Notes under the pieces: model-generated
What the model was told of the DNA's origin: nothing
Databases searched by the model: none
Seen by the model: only the letters and a program-made list of their open reading frames with translations
Translations under genes and position numbers: made by a program
Part shown: positions 34,674 to 43,463 of the stretch, in pieces
How the letters are laid out: every line of letters begins with the position of its first letter
Numbering within the stretch: position 1 is the stretch's first letter
From: Achromobacter kerstersii
GTDB taxonomy: Bacteria > Pseudomonadota > Gammaproteobacteria > Burkholderiales > Burkholderiaceae_B
Direction: 5' to 3'
NCBI RefSeq assembly: GCF_902859595.1
Contig: NZ_CADIJQ010000008.1
Coordinates: 186,001-250,000, forward strand
Length of the DNA stretch: 64,000 nt

Positions 34674-35003
34674 GCGTCTTCTCCCAATACGCTAAGCACC
34701 TGCCACCAGGCTCGCGCATTGCCGCGGCAACATCGCGTCCTGCTTGGCGGTGCGGGCGTGTCGCCCAGGACGCGCATGGCGCGCCCTTGTCTCGTTATGG
34801 ACCTTGCCGTGCCTGTTCGCGATGCGCTGCGTAACGGGCCGGAAGGCGTTTATGTGGAGGAGTCCGAAGGTTGGCTGCCGCCGCTTTTCGCACTCGTCCG
34901 ATAGTGGAAACGAAGTATAGGGAGGCCCCTTTTCAGCGCCTATTTATCTTTGTGCAAGCCGGGTTTCACAAGCGATAGAGTCGTCTTGAATCACAACCTG
35001 AGA
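34674..35003. promoter_or_regulatory. Intergenic region upstream of the liv operon
   Basis: This 330-base gap holds no supported gene. The minus-strand promoter of the liv operon must lie here; a TATACT hexamer on the minus strand at about 34913-34918 is a possible -10 element, but no matching -35 is visible. No regulator gene is adjacent and no clear operator palindrome was found. Confidence 0.35.
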
Positions 35004-35678
35004 CTACGGGTTTACCTGAATCACTGCGGCCAGCGGCGCACGCGTCTGGTAGTCAGGGATGATGCGGATCTGCGCTTCGCCGGGCAATTGCACATAACGG
35101 CCTAGTCCATCTGGCGCCAACGCGCCGACTGCCATTCGCGCCAGGGGAACGCCCTGGGCGTCGTCGATGGCGATGTGCATTGCGGCCGGGTCCAGGCCGT
35201 AGGATTCGCCGGGATGCGGGCTCAGGATGCGGTCGCTGCGCGCTTGGGAAAACAGCGAGACGAAGTCGGCGGCGTCAAAGGCTTTGCCGATGTGCGCGGG
35301 CGTGGCGGCCCATCCGCTTGCCCCTCGCGTCAGGGCCAGCGTGGATGCGGGTGTGGACAAGGTGATGCGCGCGGCCTGATCCGCGTTCCACGCATACAGG
35401 CGCGCGGGCTTGCCGGTGTCGTCATGCAGATGGGAATGGCCGCCATGCGCAGCGGGCGACTCCGTGGCTTCGCGCCATTGCCACGCCGACAGCGCGACGC
35501 CGGCCGCAAGCAACAGCGGCCAGACGAGGCGTGCGGGAAGGCGTGCGGCGGGCGTCGTCCCGGTAGATGTGGCGGCAGTCGCCGCGGTCGCCGCGGCCGC
35601 CGCGGTCGCCGTAGTCGCCGCTGTCGCCACTGTCGACGTGGCAGCCGTCTTCGTCGCGTTCACCGCCGCCTCCACCAC
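35004..35678 (-). CDS. DUF4340-like membrane-anchored protein of a Gld-type ABC cluster
   Basis: The 224-residue protein begins with a GTG at 35678, overlapping the end of the upstream gene by 19 bases. Residues 1-45 are a low-complexity Ala/Thr run that may be cytoplasmic. A single transmembrane segment follows (about 50-66), then a His-rich patch (H-G-G-H-S-H-L-H) and a soluble domain. DUF4340 proteins commonly follow GldG-like proteins in such clusters. It is the last gene of the four-gene operon, and its role is unknown. Confidence 0.7.
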   Translation of the reverse strand: MVEAAVNATKTAATSTVATAATTATAAAAATAATAATSTGTTPAARLPARLVWPLLLAAGVALSAWQWREATESPAAHGGHSHLHDDTGKPARLYAWNADQAARITLSTPASTLALTRGASGWAATPAHIGKAFDAADFVSLFSQARSDRILSPHPGESYGLDPAAMHIAIDDAQGVPLARMAVGALAPDGLGRYVQLPGEAQIRIIPDYQTRAPLAAVIQVNP

Positions 35679-37051
35679 AGCAGCAATCCCGTGAACAACG
35701 CCAGCAGCGGCAAGGCAACCGTGCTGGTCCAGAACACGGTGCGCATCTGATTGTTCGTAAGTTCGACGCGGCGGTTTTCGTAATGACGGGGCCGGATCGT
35801 CAGCAGGGCATCTTCGCCCGCCAGCAGCGTCACCGCGCTGGTGAACAGCGCGCCATTGCCCAGCGTGGCGAAATGGCGGTTGGTGGCGAAGTCGCTATCG
35901 CCCGCCACCAAGAGCGTGGGCCGCGCCGATCCGTCACTGCTGGCCGCCTGCGCGTTACGCGTCGCCAGCGCCATCAGGGTGTAGCGCGACGGCGGCTGGC
36001 CCGGCAGATGCGCCTGGCTGGACGTCTGCGCCAAAGGCGTCACGACGACGCCCGGCGGCAAGCCATCGCCCGCGGGTTCCAGCCCTGCCGCACCGGGAAA
36101 GAAACTTAGCGGCAAGCCACGCGTCATCTTGTGACGGGTGTAGTCGCTGACGGCCGGGCTGCCCGGGTCGTTGCGATAGTGGCTGCCCGGATCTGCCAGC
36201 GCCCCCGCCGGGCGCGCGATGCCAAAGTCGCCCAGTAACGCGTCCAGCCCATGGCGCGTGTCCGGCTCCAGCAGCAGCAAGGTCTTGCCGCCGGCATTGG
36301 TCCAGCGGCGCAGCGCCTGGGCATCGTCATCACCAAAGGGCGTGCGCGGCCCGGCCGCCACGACCACCGAGCAACTCGGCAAGGCCTGCGCCAAGTTGCC
36401 CGCGTTGACGCTGCGCGTGCCGAAGCCCAGGGTCTGCAAGGCGTTGCGCGCCATCGCCATGCCGTGCTGCTCGTGAACCTCCACGCGTGCGACCAGGTTT
36501 TCGTCGTCGCCATGGTCTTCCAGATCGTCCAGCGACGTCAGGCTGTTGAGCATGGCTTCGCGATGGCCTTGCGTGAAGCAGACCGTTTGCGCGCCGCGCT
36601 GGCTGATGCGGATCAGCGCATTGGTGAAGTCGGTTTCGGTGCCGCCGTTGATCGTCATCTTGCGATCATCCGAGGCCAGCACTGCGCTGCCCGCAAACTG
36701 GATGCCGGCTTCGCGCGCCTCGGCCGGACGCAAGGCCGGGTCCACGCCGCGCACGCGGATCAGCGGGTTGGCGTGTTCGTACTGGCGCAGCAGCTCCAGC
36801 GCGTCGACCATGCTTTTGTTGCGCAGGTCGTAGAACCACGTCACGTTCACCGGCTGCTTGATCTGCCGCGCCACCTCGACACTTTCCGGCGCCAGGCTGT
36901 AGAGCCGCTGCGCCGTCAGGTCCACGCGGCCCAGATGGCGGGATGTCCACAGGTTCAGCGCCAGCAACAACGCGGCAACCGCCAGCACCGGCAGCCACAG
37001 CAGCAGCCGCTTGCCCGCGCGGCGCACGCGCGAAGAGGAATGCGCGCTCAT
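35660..37051 (-). CDS. GldG-like ABC-cluster auxiliary protein
   Basis: The 463-residue protein has an N-terminal transmembrane helix (about 16-33), the motif R-V-D-L-T-A-Q-R-L-Y-S-L-A-P-E-S typical of the GldG/ABC-type uncharacterised auxiliary family, a large extracytoplasmic domain, and a C-terminal transmembrane helix ending in W-W-R-R-R. In Bacteroidetes GldG works with the GldF permease and GldA ATPase in gliding. In proteobacteria the same set is an ABC exporter of unknown cargo. It overlaps the permease gene by 4 bases. Confidence 0.85.
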   Translation of the reverse strand: MSAHSSSRVRRAGKRLLLWLPVLAVAALLLALNLWTSRHLGRVDLTAQRLYSLAPESVEVARQIKQPVNVTWFYDLRNKSMVDALELLRQYEHANPLIRVRGVDPALRPAEAREAGIQFAGSAVLASDDRKMTINGGTETDFTNALIRISQRGAQTVCFTQGHREAMLNSLTSLDDLEDHGDDENLVARVEVHEQHGMAMARNALQTLGFGTRSVNAGNLAQALPSCSVVVAAGPRTPFGDDDAQALRRWTNAGGKTLLLLEPDTRHGLDALLGDFGIARPAGALADPGSHYRNDPGSPAVSDYTRHKMTRGLPLSFFPGAAGLEPAGDGLPPGVVVTPLAQTSSQAHLPGQPPSRYTLMALATRNAQAASSDGSARPTLLVAGDSDFATNRHFATLGNGALFTSAVTLLAGEDALLTIRPRHYENRRVELTNNQMRTVFWTSTVALPLLALFTGLLLWWRRR

Positions 37052-37761
37052 CGCAGCCTCCAGCGCTTCAGGTTGACGGCGGCGATCATCAGCGCCAGCA
37101 CGGCCACGCTAGCCAGCGTGACCGTGGCCGGGCCGGGCAACACGCCACGGATGAAGTCCACATGCTGCGCCGACAACGACAGCGCTTGAAAGAACGGCGA
37201 CAACGCGGGAAACGCATCCAGCGCCGCCGGATAGTCGATGAACCACAGCAGCACCAGAATGCCCCAGGTAGCGCTGGCCGCGACAATCTGATTGGTGCAG
37301 GCGCTGGACACGGCAATGCCAATCGCCAGGAACAACGCGCCGTACAGGAACACGCCGATGTAGCCGCCCACGATGGGGCCGTAATCGGGCTGGCCGTACC
37401 AGGCCAGCGGCAACACGGCGGCGGTCGTGCCCGCCAGCATCAGGGCCAGCATCGTCAAGCCGGCCGCGTACTTGGCGGCCACCAGCGTGGCGTCGGACAA
37501 CGGCAAGGTCAGCAGCAATTCCAGCGTGCCTTGTCGCGCCTCTTCCGCGAACGCGCGCATGCTGACCAGCGGCATCACCAGAATCAGCAGGATCGTCATG
37601 TTGTGAAACGCCGTCACCATCTGGCCGGTGCTGACGAAGAACAGGTTGAAGCTGAACAGGTACCCAGACAACGCCCAGAACACGGCCACCACCACCAGCG
37701 CCACGGGCGAGCCGAAGTCGGTGCGCAGTTCTTTCCGGTACAACGCGGCAAAGCCTTTCAT
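37048..37761 (-). CDS. ABC-2 type permease (GldF-like)
   Basis: The 237-residue protein has about six hydrophobic segments and the ABC-2 motif around E-E-A-R-Q-G-T-L-E-L-L-L-T-L-P-L-S (residues about 70-90), a hallmark of this exporter family. It begins with an ATGA overlap with the ATPase gene and ends with an ATGA overlap with the GldG-like gene, so all three are translationally coupled. The exported or remodelled substrate is unknown. Confidence 0.9.
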   Translation of the reverse strand: MKGFAALYRKELRTDFGSPVALVVVAVFWALSGYLFSFNLFFVSTGQMVTAFHNMTILLILVMPLVSMRAFAEEARQGTLELLLTLPLSDATLVAAKYAAGLTMLALMLAGTTAAVLPLAWYGQPDYGPIVGGYIGVFLYGALFLAIGIAVSSACTNQIVAASATWGILVLLWFIDYPAALDAFPALSPFFQALSLSAQHVDFIRGVLPGPATVTLASVAVLALMIAAVNLKRWRLR

Positions 37762-38759
37762 GCCCGCCTCCGCATCAAGGGATCGTTGGGCGCCAGGGCC
37801 GCCAGCAGCCGGGTTTCGACGGCGTCGTGTAGCGACAGCACGGCGCGCACTTCGGCATGCGCGAGCACGATGCGCAGCACGGCGTCGCAGGTGGCTTGGC
37901 TAGCTGCGGTGTCGGAAGCGGTCGTGGAAGCGGCGCCGGTTGCGCCATCAGCCGTCTCCCAACTGATCCGCCACTTGCTCACACCGCCGTCACCTTCGAT
38001 GGCGTCCACGCCACGCACGCCCGGGCAGGCCGACAACGCCGCCTGCAACGCCGCGTGGCGCGCAAGCGGCAGCGCCAGCTGCAATTGCAGGGCGGCCTGC
38101 GCCTGGCCCAGCGCGGCGTCTTCCACCAGCCGGCCGTGGCGCAGGATGGCGATGCGCGTGCACAGCGCTTCCACCTCTTGCATCAGGTGACTGCTGAACA
38201 CCACGGCGCGCCCTTCGGCGCAACGCCGGATCATCGCGCGCGCCTCCACAATCTGCACCGGGTCCAGGCCGTTGGTGGCCTCGTCCAGCAGCAGCACGGG
38301 CGGATCATTCAACACGGCTTGCGCCAGCCCCACGCGCTGGCGCTGGCCTTTGGACAAGCGGCCGATGGCGGAGCCCGCCACGCCTTGCAGATCGAAGCCG
38401 TCGATCGCGCGCTCGATGGCCTGGCGGCGCGCACGCGCCCCGCCCGCCACCTTCACGCCCGCGCCGAACTCCAGGTACTGCGTCACCGTCAGCGCGTCAT
38501 ACAGCGGCGCGCGTTCCGGCAGATAGCCGATGTCGGCATTGCCACGGCCGGGAGCCGGCTCGCGCCCCCGGATCGTGATGCGGCCGCTATCAGGCGTGTA
38601 GAACCCGGCCATCAGGCGCAGGGTCGTCGTCTTGCCGCTGCCGTTCGGCCCAAGCAGGCCCACAATTTCCCCGGGCCTGACGGACAGGCTCAGGGAATGC
38701 AGGACCTGCCGCGGTCCGAACGACTTGCAGACCTCGTGCAAAACAACAGCCGGCTGCAT
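37758..38759 (-). CDS. ABC transporter ATPase of the Gld-like cluster
   Basis: The 333-residue ATPase has Walker A (G-P-N-G-S-G-K-T-T-T near residue 37), signature L-S-K-G-Q-R-Q-R-V, and Walker B L-L-L-D-E-A-T-N-G-L-D-P. About 100 residues follow the nucleotide-binding domain, as is usual for ATPases that partner ABC-2 exporters. It is the first gene of the four-gene operon. Confidence 0.93.
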   Translation of the reverse strand: MQPAVVLHEVCKSFGPRQVLHSLSLSVRPGEIVGLLGPNGSGKTTTLRLMAGFYTPDSGRITIRGREPAPGRGNADIGYLPERAPLYDALTVTQYLEFGAGVKVAGGARARRQAIERAIDGFDLQGVAGSAIGRLSKGQRQRVGLAQAVLNDPPVLLLDEATNGLDPVQIVEARAMIRRCAEGRAVVFSSHLMQEVEALCTRIAILRHGRLVEDAALGQAQAALQLQLALPLARHAALQAALSACPGVRGVDAIEGDGGVSKWRISWETADGATGAASTTASDTAASQATCDAVLRIVLAHAEVRAVLSLHDAVETRLLAALAPNDPLMRRRA

Positions 38760-38816
38760 GGGGCGCCTTGGGTCGGGGTTGCGGGGGGGGGTGGCGTGGG
38801 TCAGCGGTGGCCGGCG

Positions 38817-39680
38817 TCAGTCGAAGACTTTCGTCTTGGCGTTCTGCGCATGCTGCTCCGCATCATGGCTATACCAAAGCTGGCCCTGGCGCGCATCGCG
38901 GATCTGCTTGAGCCGGTCAATCGCCAGCATCGACGCCGCCGTATTCCAGGTGATGCCCGGGATCACGCCCGCTTCGTTCTCGCCGGTATAGATGGCGTCG
39001 GCCGCCAGCAGCACCGTGCCGGTGTTCTTCAGCTTCACCTGCAAAGACTGGTGCCCTTGCGTGTGGCCCTTGGTGTCCAGCAGCACGATGGTGCCGTCGC
39101 CAAAGAGGTCGAAGTCGCCTTCGACCTGGATGAAGTCGTAGTCGCGCGTGGTGTCGAAGTCTTTCATGACATAGGCGGCGCGCTGGAATTTTTCGGGCCA
39201 CCAGGCGGCGCGTAGCTCAGCCTTTTGAACAACGTGCTTGGCCTTGGGGAACATCTTGATGTTGCCGGCGTGGTCCAGATGGAAGTGCGAGTACACGACG
39301 TACTTCACGTCGCTGACGTCAAAGCCCGCGGCCTTCAACTGGCGGTCGACCACTTCGTCGCGGCCCTGAATGGAGTTGAACGCGCCGCACAGGCCCTGGC
39401 CCCAATAATTGGCGCAGTTGCCATCGGCCGTGGCCTGGTTCATGCCGGTGTCGAACAGCACCAGCCCGCGCGGGTGCTGGATCACATACGCCGGCACCGG
39501 AATCTTGATCTTCGTGCCCACGTCCACCATGGCGGTCATGAAGCCCTTGTCCAGTTCGATCTTGCCAACCGATAACTGCATCAGCTTGATGTCGGGCGGC
39601 GGGTCAGCGGCTTGCGCCCCGGCCGCCATCAACACGGATACGCCCACCGCACCTGCAAACGTCTTCCAGCTCTTGCTCAT
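38817..39680 (-). CDS. Secreted metallo-beta-lactamase-fold lactonase (AHL-lactonase-like)
   Basis: The 287-residue protein has a signal peptide (cleaved after A-Q-A near residue 24), so it should be periplasmic. The zinc motif H-x-H-x-D-H is complete (His132, His134, Asp136, His137), with further ligands His206 or His210 and Asp228. This pattern and the overall length fit the N-acyl-homoserine-lactone lactonase group. If active on such lactones it would quench quorum signals outside the cytoplasm, but other lactones or esters are possible. GGAGACAACA precedes the ATG. A 346-base region with tandem repeats lies upstream. Confidence 0.87.
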   Translation of the reverse strand: MSKSWKTFAGAVGVSVLMAAGAQAADPPPDIKLMQLSVGKIELDKGFMTAMVDVGTKIKIPVPAYVIQHPRGLVLFDTGMNQATADGNCANYWGQGLCGAFNSIQGRDEVVDRQLKAAGFDVSDVKYVVYSHFHLDHAGNIKMFPKAKHVVQKAELRAAWWPEKFQRAAYVMKDFDTTRDYDFIQVEGDFDLFGDGTIVLLDTKGHTQGHQSLQVKLKNTGTVLLAADAIYTGENEAGVIPGITWNTAASMLAIDRLKQIRDARQGQLWYSHDAEQHAQNAKTKVFD

Positions 39681-40026
39681 TGTTGTCTCCTCGGACCAAC
39701 GGGGGAGCCGCCACCCGAGGGCGACGGCCGATAGCAAGCCACCCGGTGTGTCCCGGGTTTCTTTCGATAGGGTCTGCTGTGCGGGGCTGACTGCGCGGCC
39801 GGTGGACTCACCGGCCGAGACGGCATCTGACGGCCGTTTTCTCTGAAGCGCACTCTGACGCAGCGCCGAGGGGCTGCCAATTAAGGTTTTATTAAGCTGG
39901 GCTTCGCGGCCCGTGAACGGGTAGGAACCCTTAGAAGCCGGAACCCTTAGTCGTCGGAACTCTTAGGAGTCGGAACCCTTAACAGTAGGAACCGTTAACA
40001 GTAGGAACCCTTAGCGGTAAGCGCAT
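39681..40026. other. Intergenic region with GC hairpin and 16-bp repeats
   Basis: This 346-base gap between a LysR 3' end and the lactonase start (both minus strand) holds no supported gene. It contains a perfect 9-base-pair hairpin (CGGCCGGTG 39796-39804, CACCGGCCG 39809-39817) about 115 bases before the lactonase start, and the six-unit tandem repeat at 39924-40019. The lactonase promoter should lie here but is not obvious. Confidence 0.5.
39924..40019. repeat. Six tandem copies of a 16-bp unit
   Basis: Six contiguous 16-base units (starting at 39924, 39940, 39956, 39972, 39988 and 40004) share the form GGAACCCTTA followed by six more variable bases that often end in GTA or GTC. Units 4 and 5 differ by one base; the others differ at a few positions. 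The array starts 7 bases beyond the LysR stop codon (40027-40029 on the minus strand). There are no spacers between the units. Confidence 0.93.
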
Positions 40027-40935
40027 TCACACCAGGTCTGCCCCCTTGCGCCGCGTGAACTGCGCCAGTGACCGCAACGCCAGCGCGTGCATGGCGGCCA
40101 CCGACGGCAGCAGCGTTTCTTCCTTGCGGGTCAGCACGCCGACGATGCGTTCCACCGTGGGTTCGGCCAATGGCACGAACGCCAAGCCGGACCCCACTGA
40201 AGGGCGCGCCAGCACCGGCAGCACCGTCACGCCCAGGCCGCTCACCACGCTGGCCAGCAGCGAGGCGCGGTTGGACACGATCATGGCGGGGTCATCAATG
40301 CCGCAGCCCAGTTGCCGGTTCTTCAGCGTGTCGAAGGTGGCGTTGCCGATCAGCCGTTCGTCTTCCAGCGCCGACCACGGCACCGGCCCGCGCCGGCGCG
40401 CCAGCGCATGCCCCTTGCGGCAGACCAGCCCGAACGCATCGCGCGCCACCGGCGTGAACGCGACCTCGGCCGTGCGCGGCACCTGGCCCGCCACGCCGAC
40501 TTGCACCTCGCCATTCAGCACCAAGCGATGCACATCCTGCGACGACTCATCCACCGCCCGGATTCGGATGTCTGGATGATTGCGGGCGTACCGCTCCAGC
40601 AGCTTCGGCAACCACTCATCCGCCAGCGACGGCATCACCGCCAGCGACACCGGGCCCGTGTTGCCCATGCCCAATTGGCGCGCCGCATCCAGCACGCGGT
40701 CGTGCGTGGACAGCAGCTCACGAAACAAGGGCGCCACGGCTTGCCCCAGCGGCGTCAGCTGCGCGCGCTTGCCCGCTTCGAAGAGCGGCGCGCCCAGTTG
40801 TTGTTCCAGGTCTTGCATGGCGGCGGACACCGCCGCTTGCGACCGGTGCGTGCCTTCGGCCGCCAGCCGGAAACTGCCATGGTCGGCCGCCAGCAGAAAC
40901 TGGCGCAGGTGTTGGATCTTCAGCGGAGCAGGCAT
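40027..40935 (-). CDS. LysR-family transcriptional regulator
   Basis: The 302-residue protein has a LysR helix-turn-helix (residues about 20-50: S-F-R-L-A-A-E-G-T-H-R-S-Q-A-A-V-S-A-A-M-Q-D-L-E) and an effector domain. It is divergent from the DUF1185-hydrolase-Bug operon (41056-43463), with two dyads in the shared promoter region, and probably controls it. The inducer is likely a carboxylate handled by that operon. Confidence 0.93.
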   Translation of the reverse strand: MPAPLKIQHLRQFLLAADHGSFRLAAEGTHRSQAAVSAAMQDLEQQLGAPLFEAGKRAQLTPLGQAVAPLFRELLSTHDRVLDAARQLGMGNTGPVSLAVMPSLADEWLPKLLERYARNHPDIRIRAVDESSQDVHRLVLNGEVQVGVAGQVPRTAEVAFTPVARDAFGLVCRKGHALARRRGPVPWSALEDERLIGNATFDTLKNRQLGCGIDDPAMIVSNRASLLASVVSGLGVTVLPVLARPSVGSGLAFVPLAEPTVERIVGVLTRKEETLLPSVAAMHALALRSLAQFTRRKGADLV

Positions 40936-40953
40936 GACGCGGCCAAGGTTGAA

Positions 40954-40985
40954 TTCAGATTTTCTGAAATTAACTTACGTTAATT
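40954..40985. promoter_or_regulatory. Two adjacent dyads, candidate LysR operator
   Basis: Two perfect inverted repeats abut: TTCAGA (40954-40959) with TCTGAA (40963-40968), and AATTAAC (40968-40974) with GTTAATT (40979-40985). They sit 19 bases upstream of the LysR start and about 70 upstream of the divergent operon. The second dyad has the T-N11-A form of LysR recognition sites. Confidence 0.65.
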
Positions 40986-41055
40986 TGGATTGTCAAAATT
41001 TGGCCACCGCTTCAACAATGGCTCCATCGTTATCCACATGCACGGGAGCTATGGA

Positions 41056-41649
41056 ATGGCTTTGCAAGTCCGCAAGATTGTCAGTTATGTCGAGAAGACC
41101 CTTATCGAAGGCGGCAAGGCGGCTGAACGCCCGCTGATCATGATCGTGGCCGCCGCCGTGATTCGTAACCCGTGGGCCGGCCTGCCCTTCCAGGAAGACC
41201 TGCGCCCGCAGATTCTGGAAAACGCGCCGCCGCTGGGCGAGCTGCTGGTGGAAGAGATCTTGCGGCAGGCAGGGTCCGCCGATCAGATCGAAGCCTATGG
41301 CAAGGCCGCGGTGGTGGGCACGGCGGGCGAAGTCGAACACGCGTCCGCGCTGATCCACACGCTGCGCTTTGGCAATGCGTATCGCAATGCCGTGGGCGGC
41401 ACCAGCTACCTCAGCTTCACCAACATGCGCGGCGGCCCTGGCTGCGTGATTTCGGTGCCACTGATGCACAAGCAGGACGAAGGCCTGCGCTCGCACTACC
41501 TGACCGTGCAGACCAACATTGCCGACGCGCCGGCTCCGGACGAAATCGTCATCGCGCTGGGCGCCGCCACCTCGGGCCGGCCGCATCACCGCATTGGCAA
41601 CCGCTATTCCGACTTGCAGGAACTGGCGCAAGAGGCGCAATCGAAATGA
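41056..41649 (+). CDS. DUF1185 (amino-acid-synthesis family) protein
   Basis: The 197-residue protein starts at the ATG at 41056, which has GGGAG upstream; an in-frame ATG at 40990 lies next to the operator and has no ribosome site. It matches the DUF1185 family, annotated without experimental basis as amino acid synthesis. Gly-rich segments such as G-G-T-S-Y-L-S-F-T-N-M-R-G-G-P-G-C are conserved-looking. It overlaps the next gene by 4 bases. In Burkholderiales such genes often sit beside Bug receptors and hydrolases in carboxylate catabolism. Confidence 0.82.
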   Translation: MALQVRKIVSYVEKTLIEGGKAAERPLIMIVAAAVIRNPWAGLPFQEDLRPQILENAPPLGELLVEEILRQAGSADQIEAYGKAAVVGTAGEVEHASALIHTLRFGNAYRNAVGGTSYLSFTNMRGGPGCVISVPLMHKQDEGLRSHYLTVQTNIADAPAPDEIVIALGAATSGRPHHRIGNRYSDLQELAQEAQSK

Positions 41650-42443
41650 GCGCGCCCCGTCGCCGCTCTGGCCGCGGCGCGCCATTAGTGCTGCTGCACG
41701 GCGTGGGGCTGGACCACACGCTCTGGGATGATCTTGCGCCGCGGCTCGAAGCCGACTTCGACGTGCTGCGCTATGACCTGCTTGGGCACGGGGCTGCGCC
41801 CGGCATCACTGGCACGGCCGACATCCAGGACTTCATCTCGCAGCTGGATGCAGAGCTGGATCAGGCGGGCTGGAAGCACGCCAACGTGCTGGGCTATTCC
41901 ATGGGCGGCCTGATCGCAGGCGCCTATGCCGCCGCCCGGCCGCAGCGCGTGAAGCGGCTGGTGCTGCTGAGCACGGTATTCCAGCGCACACCGGAAGAGG
42001 TGCAAGCGGTGATGGCGCGCCTGGACGCCGCCGCCACGCAGGATGTGCAAGCCGCTGCCGCGGTCTCGTTGCAACGCTGGTTCACGCCCGCGTTCCAGGC
42101 GGCGCGGCCCGAGCGGGTGGCCGCCATCGGCCAACGGCTGGTGCAGAACGACCGCGCCAATTTCCTGGCCGCCTACCGCTTGTTCGCCGAAGGCGATCAG
42201 ATCCTGGCGCACGCCGCGCCCGACATTGCCTGCCCCACGCTCGCGATGACGGGCGAGCACGACGTCGGGTCCACCCCGCGCATGACGCGCGGCCTGGCGC
42301 GGGCGCTGCCCGACAGCCGCGCGCGCGTCATCGACGGCCAACGGCATATGCTGCCGGTAGAGGACCCCACCGTCGTCGCCGCAGCGCTGCACGCTTTTTT
42401 ATTGCCGGCCCGGCAGCCGGCCACCGCTGAATCGTCCGCCTGA
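41646..42443 (+). CDS. Alpha/beta hydrolase, 3-oxoadipate enol-lactonase-like
   Basis: The 265-residue hydrolase has the oxyanion loop L-L-H-G-V-G (16-21), the nucleophile elbow G-Y-S-M-G-G with Ser85, a late acid in T-G-E-H-D and the catalytic histidine in Q-R-H-M-L-P. The style resembles PcaD-type enol-lactone hydrolases. The ATG at 41646 overlaps the DUF1185 stop by 4 bases, which fixes the start although the frame is open far upstream. It probably opens a lactone or ester derived from the acid bound by the downstream receptor. Confidence 0.88.
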   Translation: MSAPRRRSGRGAPLVLLHGVGLDHTLWDDLAPRLEADFDVLRYDLLGHGAAPGITGTADIQDFISQLDAELDQAGWKHANVLGYSMGGLIAGAYAAARPQRVKRLVLLSTVFQRTPEEVQAVMARLDAAATQDVQAAAAVSLQRWFTPAFQAARPERVAAIGQRLVQNDRANFLAAYRLFAEGDQILAHAAPDIACPTLAMTGEHDVGSTPRMTRGLARALPDSRARVIDGQRHMLPVEDPTVVAAALHAFLLPARQPATAESSA

Positions 42444-42491
42444 TAGAGACGATCGGCACGCGCCCCCACGGGCGGAGATGGAGACAACCGC

Positions 42492-43463
42492 ATGCATCGC
42501 AGAACTGTTTTGAAGCACCTGGCCCTGGCCGCGACGGCGCCCCTGGCCTTATCGCTAAGCCGCTACGCCGCCGCACGCGACGCGCCGTTGCGCGTGATCG
42601 TGCCCTTCCCGCCCGGTGGCGGCACCGACGTGCTGGGCCGCGTCATCGCCGCGACGTTGGAAAGCGCGCTGGACCGCTCCGTGGTCGTGGAAAACAAACC
42701 CGGCGCCAGCGGCATGCTGGGCGCCGACTACACCGCCAACGGCGCCAAGGACGGCAGCGTGCTGTTGTTCGCGGGGCTGGTGCCATCGGTGCGCTACTAC
42801 GCGCGTCCGCCAGAAGAGGTGTTGAAACAGCTGGCGCCCGTCTGCCCGATTGCGCGTTCGCCGTATATGGTGGCCGTGAACAGCGAGCTGCCCGCCAAGA
42901 CGCTGGCCGAACTGGTCGCCCAGGCCAAGCGCGAGCCCAAGGGGCTGACCTTCGGTTCGCCCGGCAACGCCACACCGCAGCATCTGGCGACCGAGCTGCT
43001 GCAAGCCGCCTGCGGCATCGACATGCTGCATGTGCCGTATCGCGGCACCGGTCCCATGATGACGGACCTGCTGGGCGGCCAGATTCAACTGGTGGTGGCC
43101 ACCGTTGCCGCCGTCGAACCGTATCTGAAAAGCGGCCGGCTGCGCGTGCTGGCCGTGACCAGCCGCGAACGCCTGACGAAATACCCCAACATTCCCACCG
43201 TCGCCGAAAGCGGTTACGCCGGTTTCGATGCGCAAATTCAATTCGGCACTTACTGCGCGGCGGGCACGCCGGACGCGACGATTGCCGCACTGAACCAAGG
43301 CATCAACCGCGCGCTGCAAACCGACGCCGTCCACGCCAAGCTGGCCGAACAAGGGTTCCAGCCCACCGGCGGCACGCCCGCGCAGTTGCAACAGGCGTTG
43401 CTGTCCGAAATCCGCGACGTGGCCGGGCTGGTACAGGCGGGCAAGGTGCGGGTGGACTTGTAG
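42492..43463 (+). CDS. Bug/TctC family substrate-binding protein with a Tat-like signal
   Basis: The 323-residue protein has family motifs L-R-V-I-V-P-F-P-P-G-G-G-T-D, V-V-V-E-N-K-P-G-A-S-G and L-H-V-P-Y-R-G-T. Unlike the other receptors here, its N-terminus (M-H-R-R-T-V-L-K-H-L) carries twin arginines in an R-R-x-x-L-K context. Export by the Tat system is therefore possible, which is unusual for this family. GGAGA precedes the ATG. It ends the LysR-controlled operon. Confidence 0.92.
   Translation: MHRRTVLKHLALAATAPLALSLSRYAAARDAPLRVIVPFPPGGGTDVLGRVIAATLESALDRSVVVENKPGASGMLGADYTANGAKDGSVLLFAGLVPSVRYYARPPEEVLKQLAPVCPIARSPYMVAVNSELPAKTLAELVAQAKREPKGLTFGSPGNATPQHLATELLQAACGIDMLHVPYRGTGPMMTDLLGGQIQLVVATVAAVEPYLKSGRLRVLAVTSRERLTKYPNIPTVAESGYAGFDAQIQFGTYCAAGTPDATIAALNQGINRALQTDAVHAKLAEQGFQPTGGTPAQLQQALLSEIRDVAGLVQAGKVRVDL

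Noticed and set aside
39924..40019. Possible iteron-type replication origin
   Set aside because: The units are short direct repeats, but no replication initiator gene or AT-rich opening region is nearby.
40990..41055. N-terminal extension of the DUF1185 protein
   Set aside because: The upstream ATG has no ribosome site and lies next to the operator dyads; the ATG at 41056 has a good site.
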